Positions 15,768 to 23,949 of a stretch of DNA of 64,000 nt are shown here, in pieces. The notes beneath the pieces were generated by a model. That model had not been told where the DNA came from and did not search any database. It saw only the letters and a program-made list of their open reading frames with translations. The stretch is from BD2-11 clade cluster bacterium bin43 (lineage in GTDB: Bacteria; Gemmatimonadota; Gemmatimonadetes; Longimicrobiales; Gaopeijiaceae). Made by a program: the position numbers and the translations under genes. The first letter of the stretch is position 1. The number at the start of each line of letters is the position of its first letter. The DNA is taken from the NCBI GenBank assembly GCA_002238605.1, contig MPMR01000016.1, positions 1 to 64,000 on the forward strand, read 5' to 3'.

Positions 15768-15852
15768 TACCTTGCGCCAGTCCTCGATTTCAGCAGTCCA
15801 TGGATGGCCAGCGGGCTGTCAACTTCGTCCGGGGGGAAGAAGTCGTCAACCG

Positions 15853-17910
15853 GTGCTTGCGCTGAATAGTCGGGCGACGTCCGGTTCGCGCCGCGCGACG
15901 CCCCTTCGCACGGCGGGTCTCGCCTCCCTCCTGGCGCTCGTTCCGATCGTTGTCTCCTGTAACACCGCGCGGTCCGGTCGCGCCACGCCCGAGCCCTCCC
16001 CGTCGACGGAAGCCCCGGCCCGGGAAGCGCCCCCTCCGGCTCGCGGGACGGTGCCCCCTCCAGGTCGCGGCACGGCTCCCCCTCCCACCGATCGGGCGGC
16101 TCCGGCTTCCTCGCCCGCGGGTTCCGCCGCGGAGACGCCCACCGTGGCCGTCTCGCCTGCGCGACCCGCCCGCGTCGCCGACGAAACATCGACTCCGGGT
16201 TCTCCGGCCTCCGCAGGACCACCAGGCGCCTGGGCATCCTCCGTGCTCGAGTCGATGACCCTGGAGGAGAAGGCAGGCCAGCTGCTGATGCCGTGGATGC
16301 TCGGCGACTTTGCGCCCGCGGGCTCCGAGGACTTCGAGCGCATTGCCGAGGCCGTGCGCGACGACGGGGTCGGCGGCGTGATCGTGTCGGTGGGCTCTCC
16401 ATCGGAGGTGGCCGCCAAGATCAACAACCTGCAGTCGTTGGCGAAATACCCGCTGCTGGTGGGGGCGGACCTGGAGAGCGGGGCCGGCTACCGCATGCGC
16501 GGGGCGGTCTTCCTGCCCAACAACATCGAGCTGGGCGGCGCCACCCTGTTCCCGTCGCTGATGGCGGTGGGCGCGACGGGCGACGACAGCCTGGCCTGGG
16601 AGATGGGCCGCGTCACCGCCGTGGAAGCGCGTGCTGTGGGCGTCCACCTCCCCTTCGCGCCGGTGCTGGACGTCAACAACAACCCGGACAACCCGGTCAT
16701 CGCCACCCGCTCCTTCGGCGAGGACCCCGCAGACGTCGCCCGCCTCGGCGCCGCCTTCGTGCGCGGGCTTCAGGAGCACGGCGCGATCGCGACCGGCAAG
16801 CACTTCCCGGGCCACGGCGACACCGGAGTGGATTCCCATGTGGACCTGCCGGTGATCCGCGTGGACCGCGAGCGCCTGGACCGGGTCGAACTGCGTCCCT
16901 TCCGCGCGGCGGTAGATGCCGGCATGGGCGCCGTCATGAGCGCGCACGTGTCGATCCCTTCCGTCACCGGTTCCGCGTCGATGCCCGCCACCCTCTCTCC
17001 GGCGGTTCTCTCGGACCTGCTGCGCGGAGAGATGGGGTTCGAGGGCCTCATCGTGACCGATGCCATGAACATGGCCGCGATCACGCGCCGATTCGGGGCC
17101 CGCGACGCGGTCGTGCGCGCGCTCGAGGCCGGCGCCGACATCATCCTCATGCCCGACAACCCGCGCGGAGCCCGCGAGAGCCTGGTCGCCGCGGTCCGCT
17201 CGGGCCGCGTGACCGAGGCGCGCCTGGACCGGTCGGTCGCCCGCATCCTCGATCTGAAGGAGCGCATGGGGCTGGATCGCGAGCGCTACACGGACATCTT
17301 CCGGATCCATCGCAGAGTCGGGATCCCGGATCATCTGGAGCAGGCGACGGAGATCGCCGAGGCATCCATTACCCTTCTGCGCAACCGCCGCAACCTGCTC
17401 TCGCTGCGCGGCACTCGCACCGCGAACGTTCTTTCCGTCACCTACCGCGGCCGCAACGACCTGCTTGCCGGACGCTACTTCAACCCTCGCGTGCGCGCGA
17501 CCTACCGGCGGCTGCGCACGGCGGACCTGCACTCGGGCTCCGGCGACACCGAGTACGAGCGCCTGCTCGCGCGCGCCTCCCGCTCGGACCTGGTCATCGT
17601 CTCAGCGTACGTGGTCGCGGCCCGCACCGACGGCCAGCCGAACCTGCCCGAGCCCCTTTCCGACTTCGTCGCGGCGCTGGCGGACCGTCGCGTGCCGCAC
17701 ATCGTCATCTCCTTCGGCAACCCCTATCTGCTTTCCGACGTCCCCGAAGCCCAGGCCTACATGCTGGCCTGGAGCGGCTCGGAAGTCAGCCAGGTCGCCG
17801 CCGCCCGGGCACTCTTCGGGGAGATTCCCATCCGCGGGCGCACGCCCACCCGCCTCCCGTCCCTCTTCGATATCGGAGACGGGATCCAGTTGCCCCTCCG
17901 GGGCCGGTAG
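15853..17910 (+). CDS. GH3 beta-N-acetylglucosaminidase-like lipoprotein (NagZ-type)
   Basis: 685 residues from GTG 15853. The signal ends in VPIVVSC, a lipoprotein-like Cys, and is followed by a roughly 90-residue Pro/Ala-rich linker. The GH3 N-terminal barrel then starts at MTLEEKAGQLLMPWM. The NagZ-type loop KHFPGHGDTGVDSH and the nucleophile region VTDAMNMAAI are both present. A GH3 C-terminal domain follows. NagZ-type enzymes cleave GlcNAc-MurNAc bonds. The lipoprotein signal suggests an envelope location, unlike cytoplasmic NagZ. It lies 6 bases before the second GH3 gene. Confidence 0.8.
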   Translation: MLALNSRATSGSRRATPLRTAGLASLLALVPIVVSCNTARSGRATPEPSPSTEAPAREAPPPARGTVPPPGRGTAPPPTDRAAPASSPAGSAAETPTVAVSPARPARVADETSTPGSPASAGPPGAWASSVLESMTLEEKAGQLLMPWMLGDFAPAGSEDFERIAEAVRDDGVGGVIVSVGSPSEVAAKINNLQSLAKYPLLVGADLESGAGYRMRGAVFLPNNIELGGATLFPSLMAVGATGDDSLAWEMGRVTAVEARAVGVHLPFAPVLDVNNNPDNPVIATRSFGEDPADVARLGAAFVRGLQEHGAIATGKHFPGHGDTGVDSHVDLPVIRVDRERLDRVELRPFRAAVDAGMGAVMSAHVSIPSVTGSASMPATLSPAVLSDLLRGEMGFEGLIVTDAMNMAAITRRFGARDAVVRALEAGADIILMPDNPRGARESLVAAVRSGRVTEARLDRSVARILDLKERMGLDRERYTDIFRIHRRVGIPDHLEQATEIAEASITLLRNRRNLLSLRGTRTANVLSVTYRGRNDLLAGRYFNPRVRATYRRLRTADLHSGSGDTEYERLLARASRSDLVIVSAYVVAARTDGQPNLPEPLSDFVAALADRRVPHIVISFGNPYLLSDVPEAQAYMLAWSGSEVSQVAAARALFGEIPIRGRTPTRLPSLFDIGDGIQLPLRGR

Positions 17911-17916
17911 GGCGAC

Positions 17917-20900
17917 GTGAGACACGCCGGGCGGGTTCGTCCCGCAGGGCCGCTTCCAGGGCGGTTCGGGATCGCCGTCCGATGGCCGGGGATGGTGTTG
18001 CTCCTCCTGCTTGCCGTCCCGGCAGCCTGCGACGGCCCGGCTCAGGGTTCCGGCGGAGCGGAGGGATCGCCTGCGGTCCTCTATTACGATGAACTCGATG
18101 GCCGGGCGAGTACATGGGTGGATGGGACACTCGCTTCGCTCTCCCTGCGCGAGCGCATCGCGCAGTTGGTCGTCCCCTGGGTCCCCGGTGCGTACGCGTC
18201 GTCGAGCGACGCCAGCTTCCGCACGCTGGAACGATGGGTGGCGGAGGAGGGCATCGGAGGCGTCGTCATCTCGATCGGCTCGCCCCACTCCTACGCCTCG
18301 CTCCTGAACCGCCTCCAGGCCGCGGCCCGGGTCCCGCTGCTGGTCACTGCGGACTTCGAGAACGGGGGGCCCGGAATGCGCGTCAACCACTCCTACGCCC
18401 TTCCCACGCTGCTCCCGCAGGGGGGAGGCACCAGCTTCCCGCCCACGATGGCCTTTGGCGCCATCGGCGACCCGGCGTTCGCCCACGAGTACGGGCGCAT
18501 CACGGCGGTGGAGGCGCGGGCGCTCGGCGTCCACCTGAACTTCGCCCCGGTTCTCGACGTCAACTCCAATCCCGAGAACCCCATCATCAACACCCGTGCC
18601 TTCGGCGAGGACCCGGAGGCGGTGGCGCAGCTCGGGGCGGCGTACATCGAGGGTGCCCGCGCGGGGGGCGTGCTCACCACGGCGAAGCACTTTCCGGGTC
18701 ACGGCGACACCCGCACCGACTCGCACATCGAGCTTCCGGTCGTGACCGCGGACGTGGAGCGCCTTGAGTCGATGGAGCTGGTGCCCTTCCGGCGGGCCGT
18801 ATCCGCCGGCGTGGACGCGGTGATGACCGCCCACGTCGCGGTGCCCGCCATCCTGGGCGACGACGTGCCGGCGACGCTCTCCCCCTACTTCCTCACCGGG
18901 CTCCTGCGCGAGGACATGGAGTTCGACGGCCTGGTTTTCACGGATGCCCTGCGGATGGGCGCCATCTCGCGGGGATACGGTGCGGGAGAGGCGGCGGTGC
19001 TGGCGCTGGAAGCGGGCTCGGACGTGCTCCTCGCACCCGAGGACGTGGTCGGGGCCATCGACGCGGTGGAGGTCGCGGTGCGCACGGGCCGGGTGTCGCG
19101 CGAACGCATCGACCGGTCGGTGCGGCTGCTGCTGGCCGCCAAGGCGCGCGTCGGACTCCACGAGCGCCGCGCCGTCGACCTGGCGGCCGTCGCCGACATC
19201 GCGGGTTCGGCCCGGCACCTGACCTTCGCCGACCTCGCCGCCGAGCGCTCGGTCACCCTGGTGCGCGACCGCGACGGCCTGGTGCCGCTGCCCGCCGCAG
19301 CCCGCGGCCGGGTGGTGAGCGTCACCTACGCCCGCGACCAGGACCTGATCGCCGGACGCGAGTTCGACCGGGTGGCGGCGCGCTTCGTGGACAGCTTCGG
19401 CAGCCTGCGCCTCGACGAGGGATCGGATGCGGCGGCGTACCAGGGGGTTCAGGCGGCCGCGCGCGATGCGGACGTAGTGCTCCTGAACGTGTACGTGCCC
19501 CCATTCGCCGGGGCGGGCTCGGTGGCCGTCCCGGAGGCGCTGCGCGAGATGGTGCGCGAGCTGTCCGCGCGCGGCGCGGTGGTGGTCTCCTCCTTCGGCA
19601 ATCCCTACTCGCTGAGCGCCTTCGAGGACCTGGGCAGCTACCTCATCGCCTGGGGCAGCCACGAAGTCTCGCAGCGCGCCGGCGCCTTCGCGCTTATGGG
19701 GGCGGCGGAGATCTCCGGGACGCTCCCCATCAGCATCCCGCCCGACCACGCGGCGGGTGACGGGCTCCGGAGGGAAGCGCTCCCCGAACCGGCGGCGATC
19801 CGGGAGGCCCTGATGGCCGTGCCGTCCTGGGTCGTACAGCCGCTGGAGTTCGTGACCGCCGCGCGCGCCGCGGATGACGAACAGGAGGTCCAGGGGCAGA
19901 TCTCCCCGCTCGAGGGCGATCCCGCGGCCGCGGGCATGTCGGAAGCCGTTCTGGAGGCGCTCGACCGCCGCATCCTGCGTGCCATCGCCGACTCGGCCAG
20001 CCCGGGCGCGGCGCTCGCCGTCGTGCGCCATGGCCAACTGGTGCGCCTGCGCGGCTACGGCCGCCTGGACTGGGATCCCGTGTCCGCCCCCGCCACACCC
20101 TCCTCCATCTACGACATGGCCTCGGTCACCAAGGTGATGGGCACCACCAGCGCCGCCATGATCCTGGTGGACGAGGGCCGCCTCGACCTGGACGCCCCCG
20201 TGGTGCGCTACCTCCCCTGGTGGTCGGCGGGCGACCCGCGCAAGGAGGCGGTCACCGTGCGCCAGCTCCTGCTGCACCGGGGCGGGCTGCCTCCCTTTCG
20301 CCGCTTCTTCCTGGAGATGGAAGGCGTGGATGCCTACCAGCAGGCAATCGCCGAACTGCCGCTCGACTACGCGCCCGGCGACAGCACGGTGTACTCGGAC
20401 ATCGGCATGATGACGGTCGCGTGGGCGATCGAGGAGATCACCGGCCAGCCGCTGGACCGCTTCCTGGACGAGCGCGTGTGGGGACCGCTCGGGATGCAGG
20501 ACACCGGCTTCAGCCCCGACTCCGCGCTGCACGGGCGCGTGGCCCCCACCGAGATCGACGCCGACTACCGGGGCGTCCACGTGCGCGGGGTGGTCCACGA
20601 CGAGAACGCCTGGGCGGTGGGGGGCGTGGCCGGCCACGCCGGTCTCTTCTCCTCCGCGCGCGACATCGCCGTCTACGCGGCCATGATGCTCGGCGGAGGC
20701 CGCGCCGGCCCCTGCGACGCCACGCCGGGCACACCCTGCAGCGCGCCCCGGGCGGAGGCGGCCCGCATCGTGGAGTCCGCAACGCTGGACGGCTTCACCG
20801 GCCGCCACGACTCCAGTGCGAGCCGCGCTACCGGCTGGGACACCCCCTCCGGCAACTCCTCGGCGGGACGGTTCTTCACCGGGCGCGCCTTCGGCCACAC

Positions 20901-21081
20901 CGGCTTCACCGGCCCCTCCGTGTGGATCGACCCAGAGCTCGACCTGGCCGTGGTGCTGCTCCTGAACCGAGTCAACCCCACCCGCGAGAACACCCGGCAC
21001 GTGCCGCTGCGGCGGGAGGTGCACGACCTGGCCGCCCAGGCCGTGACAGACCTCGAGATCGAGCCGCGGCCGCCGTCGTGA
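17917..21081 (+). CDS. GH3 hexosaminidase fused to a serine beta-lactamase-like domain
   Basis: 1054 residues from GTG 17917. A signal or lipoprotein start (GMVLLLLLAVPAAC) is followed by a GH3 domain at about 60-640 with KHFPGHGDTRTDSH and FTDALRMGAI. The C-terminal domain from about 680 has the class C/S12 motifs SVTK (near 736), YSD (near 825) and HTG (near 992). Such fusions are known in peptidoglycan recycling loci of Bacteroidota. The second domain may act on peptide stems or muropeptides rather than antibiotics; that is inference. It is the paralogous neighbour of the preceding GH3 gene and in the same operon. Confidence 0.85.
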   Translation: MRHAGRVRPAGPLPGRFGIAVRWPGMVLLLLLAVPAACDGPAQGSGGAEGSPAVLYYDELDGRASTWVDGTLASLSLRERIAQLVVPWVPGAYASSSDASFRTLERWVAEEGIGGVVISIGSPHSYASLLNRLQAAARVPLLVTADFENGGPGMRVNHSYALPTLLPQGGGTSFPPTMAFGAIGDPAFAHEYGRITAVEARALGVHLNFAPVLDVNSNPENPIINTRAFGEDPEAVAQLGAAYIEGARAGGVLTTAKHFPGHGDTRTDSHIELPVVTADVERLESMELVPFRRAVSAGVDAVMTAHVAVPAILGDDVPATLSPYFLTGLLREDMEFDGLVFTDALRMGAISRGYGAGEAAVLALEAGSDVLLAPEDVVGAIDAVEVAVRTGRVSRERIDRSVRLLLAAKARVGLHERRAVDLAAVADIAGSARHLTFADLAAERSVTLVRDRDGLVPLPAAARGRVVSVTYARDQDLIAGREFDRVAARFVDSFGSLRLDEGSDAAAYQGVQAAARDADVVLLNVYVPPFAGAGSVAVPEALREMVRELSARGAVVVSSFGNPYSLSAFEDLGSYLIAWGSHEVSQRAGAFALMGAAEISGTLPISIPPDHAAGDGLRREALPEPAAIREALMAVPSWVVQPLEFVTAARAADDEQEVQGQISPLEGDPAAAGMSEAVLEALDRRILRAIADSASPGAALAVVRHGQLVRLRGYGRLDWDPVSAPATPSSIYDMASVTKVMGTTSAAMILVDEGRLDLDAPVVRYLPWWSAGDPRKEAVTVRQLLLHRGGLPPFRRFFLEMEGVDAYQQAIAELPLDYAPGDSTVYSDIGMMTVAWAIEEITGQPLDRFLDERVWGPLGMQDTGFSPDSALHGRVAPTEIDADYRGVHVRGVVHDENAWAVGGVAGHAGLFSSARDIAVYAAMMLGGGRAGPCDATPGTPCSAPRAEAARIVESATLDGFTGRHDSSASRATGWDTPSGNSSAGRFFTGRAFGHTGFTGPSVWIDPELDLAVVLLLNRVNPTRENTRHVPLRREVHDLAAQAVTDLEIEPRPPS

Positions 21082-21187
21082 TCGTTCGCGACCGGCTCAC
21101 CATCGGCCGCCGCGTGGTCTGCGTGGCGGCCTCGCCAGCCCGGATCGAGCACCCGCGCGCGGTCGGCAACCGGGCGACAGCGCTCCC

Positions 21188-22633
21188 TTGAACGGCTTCG
21201 GAGGCGTCGACTTCGCCGTACTGGTGGCCTACCTGGCCGCCACCACCGCCTGGGGCGCCTGGCTGGGCCGCCGCCAGAGGGGCGGGGCGGACTACTTCCT
21301 GGGGAACCGCAGGCTGCCCTGGGGGGCCGTGCTGCTGTCGGTGGTGGCCACCGAGACCAGCACGCTGACGTTCCTCTCCATTCCCGGGGTCGCGTACCTG
21401 GGCACCCTGGGCTTCCTGCAGCTGACCTTCGGATACCTGGCCGGCCGGCTGGTGGTCGCGTCCCTGCTGCTGCCCGCCTACTACCGCGGCGAGCTCAAGA
21501 CCGCCTACGCCCTCCTGGGCGCCCGTTTCGGCAGCGGGGTTCGGCGCCTCACATCGGCGATCTTCATGGTCACCCGCCTCCTCGCCGACTCCGTACGCCT
21601 CTTCGCCACCGCCATCCCGCTCGCGCTGGTCACCGGCTGGCCCTACCCGCTCTCCATCCTGGTGATCGGCGCGCTCACGGTGGTCTACACCTACTTCGGC
21701 GGCATCAAGGCGGTCGTCTGGGTGGATGCGGTGCAGATGGCCCTCTACCTGCTGGGTGCGGCCATCGCCGTCTTCGTGCTGCAGGGTCTTGTCGATGGGG
21801 GATGGCCGGCGATCCTGGCGCAGGCGGGCGCGGCGGGCAAGCTCCGCATCGTGGACCTCTCCTTCGACCTCTCGGTGCCCTACACGCTGTGGGCGGGGCT
21901 GCTGGGCGGCGGCTTCCTGGCGATGGCCTCCCACGGCACCGACCAGCTCATCGTGCAGCGCCTGCTCACCTGCAAGGACCTGGCGGCCAGCCGCAGGGCG
22001 CTCATCGGCAGCGGCGTGGCGGTCGTGGGCCAGTTCGCCGTCTTCCTGCTGGTGGGGCTCGGCCTGTGGGCCTTCTACGAGAACCGCGCCTTCGACGCCT
22101 CCGACGAGATCTTCGCGCGCTTCATCGTCGAGGAGCTGCCTGCCGGCATCACCGGGCTTCTGATCGCGGGCGTGTTCGCGGCGGCGATGTCGTCGCTTTC
22201 CTCCTCCATCAACTCGCTCGCGTCCTCCTCCGCCTACGACTTCTGGGCTCCCGCGCGCGGCATCGAGGACGACGCGCGCATCCTGCGGGCCGGCAAGCTC
22301 TTCACCCTGATCTGGGCCGGGCTGCTGGTCGGGGGCGCGATCCTGTTCATCCCGCTGAGCGCCGGCACCAGCGCTGTCGAAGTCGCCCTCGCAGTCGCCT
22401 CGCTGGTCTACGGCGGCCTGCTGGGCGCCTTCGCCCTGGGCGTGCTGTCGCGGCGCGCCAGCGCGCGCGCGACGGGAGTGGGCATGGTGGCCGGGATCGG
22501 CGTGGTCACCTGCATCTGGATCTTCTTCCCCGACCTGGTGGCGTGGCCCTGGTTCGTGCTCATCGGGACGGCGATTACGGTGGTGGTTGGGATGGCGCTG
22601 GGTGGGGCGCGGCCGACGGCCGACAGAGCCTGA
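21188..22633 (+). CDS. Sodium:solute symporter, probably for a cell-wall sugar
   Basis: 481 residues from TTG 21188, the only good start near the first membrane helix. About twelve hydrophobic segments and the family signatures DYFLGNRRLPW, ATETSTLTFLSIPG and AAMSSLSSSINSLASS identify the SSS family. It sits between the hexosaminidase genes and an amino-sugar kinase gene, which suggests uptake of MurNAc, GlcNAc or anhydro-muropeptide sugars. A comparable symporter (MurT) has been described in Tannerella; direct equivalence is not shown. Confidence 0.8.
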   Translation: MNGFGGVDFAVLVAYLAATTAWGAWLGRRQRGGADYFLGNRRLPWGAVLLSVVATETSTLTFLSIPGVAYLGTLGFLQLTFGYLAGRLVVASLLLPAYYRGELKTAYALLGARFGSGVRRLTSAIFMVTRLLADSVRLFATAIPLALVTGWPYPLSILVIGALTVVYTYFGGIKAVVWVDAVQMALYLLGAAIAVFVLQGLVDGGWPAILAQAGAAGKLRIVDLSFDLSVPYTLWAGLLGGGFLAMASHGTDQLIVQRLLTCKDLAASRRALIGSGVAVVGQFAVFLLVGLGLWAFYENRAFDASDEIFARFIVEELPAGITGLLIAGVFAAAMSSLSSSINSLASSSAYDFWAPARGIEDDARILRAGKLFTLIWAGLLVGGAILFIPLSAGTSAVEVALAVASLVYGGLLGAFALGVLSRRASARATGVGMVAGIGVVTCIWIFFPDLVAWPWFVLIGTAITVVVGMALGGARPTADRA

Positions 22634-22766
22634 TGCGCATTCCGGTCGCGGTCCCCGGGTGGCCGCCGCGAGGTGGCGGGGGATTGGTGGGTATTCCGGG
22701 CGCACCTGATGCGATGGGCGTGAGAGGACTCGGGCTGCCCGCCGCCGCCGCCCCACCCTCACCCCC

Positions 22767-22862
22767 GTGACGGGGCCGTACGTCGCGGGCGTTGACGACG
22801 GCAGGACCCCGCCCGTGACCGGAGCCTTCGTCGCGGGCGTCGACGGGGGCGGGACCCGCACC
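22767..22862 (+). repeat. Two 48-base tandem copies at the kinase start
   Basis: 22767-22814 and 22815-22862 encode the parallel segments TGPYVAGVDDGRTPP and TGAFVAGVDGGGTRT, each beginning with a GTG codon. Only the second copy carries the intact DGGGT phosphate-binding loop. The first looks like a decayed duplicate and offers an alternative start. Confidence 0.8.
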
Positions 22863-23726
22863 CGCGTGCTGCTCCTCGCCCGCGACGGCGCGACCGGCGG
22901 CCGGGCGGAAGGCCCCGCCGCGCTGGTGCGTCCCGACCGCCCCGCCCCCGCGGCCCGGGTGGTCGCGGACACCGTCCGCCGCGCCGCCGAAGAAGCCGGG
23001 GTCGCCCTTCCGCTCCCGGCGCTGTGGGCCGGCCTGGCCGGTGCCGGCCGACGCGAGGTGCGCCGCGCGCTGGAAGCGGCCCTGCGCGACGAGCAGGTCG
23101 CGCGCACGGTGCGGGTCGGCACGGACGTGGAGGCGGCGTTCCACGACGCTTTCGGCGGCGCCCCGGGCATCGTGGTGGTGGCCGGCACCGGCTCGGTGTT
23201 GCTGGGGGTGGGGGAAGACGGCCGCCGCCTGCAGGTCGGTGGGTGGGGCGCGGTGATGGGCGACGAAGGGAGCGGCTACCAAATCGGCGTGTCGGCCCTG
23301 CGGACCATCGCGGCCGCGGCCGACGGGCGCGGCCCCTCGACCGCCCTCACCGCCGCCGTTCTCGACCACCTCAGCCTCGACCGCCCCCGCAGCTTGCCCG
23401 TCTGGGCCGAGTCCGCCACCAAGGCCGAAATCGCCGCCCTCGCGCCCTTGGTGATCCGCACCGCCCGCTCCGGCGACGCCGCCGCAAGCACCGTGGTCCG
23501 GAGCGCCCTGGACGCACTCGGCGATCAGTTGTCCGCCGCCATCCACAACCTCTTCTCCTCCGGCGCCCCCCCTCCAGTGGCCCTCGCTGGCGGCCTCATC
23601 GCCCCGGACGGCCCCTTGCGCTCGGACCTGGAGCGCCTCGCCTCGTCGGCTGGCGGCCGTCTGCTCCCCCGCGCCGTCGTCCCCCAACGTGGCGCGGCCC
23701 GTCTCGCCCTCACCCTTCCGGACTGA
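22767..23726 (+). CDS. BadF/BadG-family N-acetyl amino-sugar kinase
   Basis: 319 residues from GTG 22767, or 303 from GTG 22815. The ATPase fold signatures of the BadF/BcrA group are visible: VDGGGTRTRVLLL (phosphate-1), VVAGTGSVLLGV and GDEGSGYQIG (phosphate-2), and VALAGGLI (adenosine). Members with this pattern phosphorylate GlcNAc or MurNAc. As the last gene of the salvage locus it should convert imported cell-wall sugars to the 6-phosphates. The 48-base tandem duplication leaves the true start uncertain. The gap to the next gene (23727-23949) holds nothing convincing. Confidence 0.75.
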   Translation: MTGPYVAGVDDGRTPPVTGAFVAGVDGGGTRTRVLLLARDGATGGRAEGPAALVRPDRPAPAARVVADTVRRAAEEAGVALPLPALWAGLAGAGRREVRRALEAALRDEQVARTVRVGTDVEAAFHDAFGGAPGIVVVAGTGSVLLGVGEDGRRLQVGGWGAVMGDEGSGYQIGVSALRTIAAAADGRGPSTALTAAVLDHLSLDRPRSLPVWAESATKAEIAALAPLVIRTARSGDAAASTVVRSALDALGDQLSAAIHNLFSSGAPPPVALAGGLIAPDGPLRSDLERLASSAGGRLLPRAVVPQRGAARLALTLPD

Positions 23727-23949
23727 CCGCTGCCCGTCACCACCTGTCCGCACCTCGGCGAACTGGTCGAAGAGTTCCCCGATCGGAAGCGGCCCGCCTG
23801 GAAGGTCGTCCGGTGGCGCGCCGGCGACTTGACCATGTCGCCGGAAAGCGGCTTATTCCCGCCATGATCAAACCGGATTACCGGCCCTCCGCGACTTCCC
23901 GCGCCGGGCGGGATTCGCAGTCGAAGCGGCCCGCAGCTTCTCCGAACCC

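Noticed and set aside
17602-21024. Very long open frame on the minus strand opposite the two GH3 genes
   Set aside because: It runs antisense to two well-supported genes, has no recognisable domain and reflects GC-rich third-position bias.
20972-23188. Second long minus-strand open frame opposite the symporter and kinase genes
   Set aside because: Low-complexity Arg/Gly/Gln composition with no motif; the plus-strand genes are clear family members.
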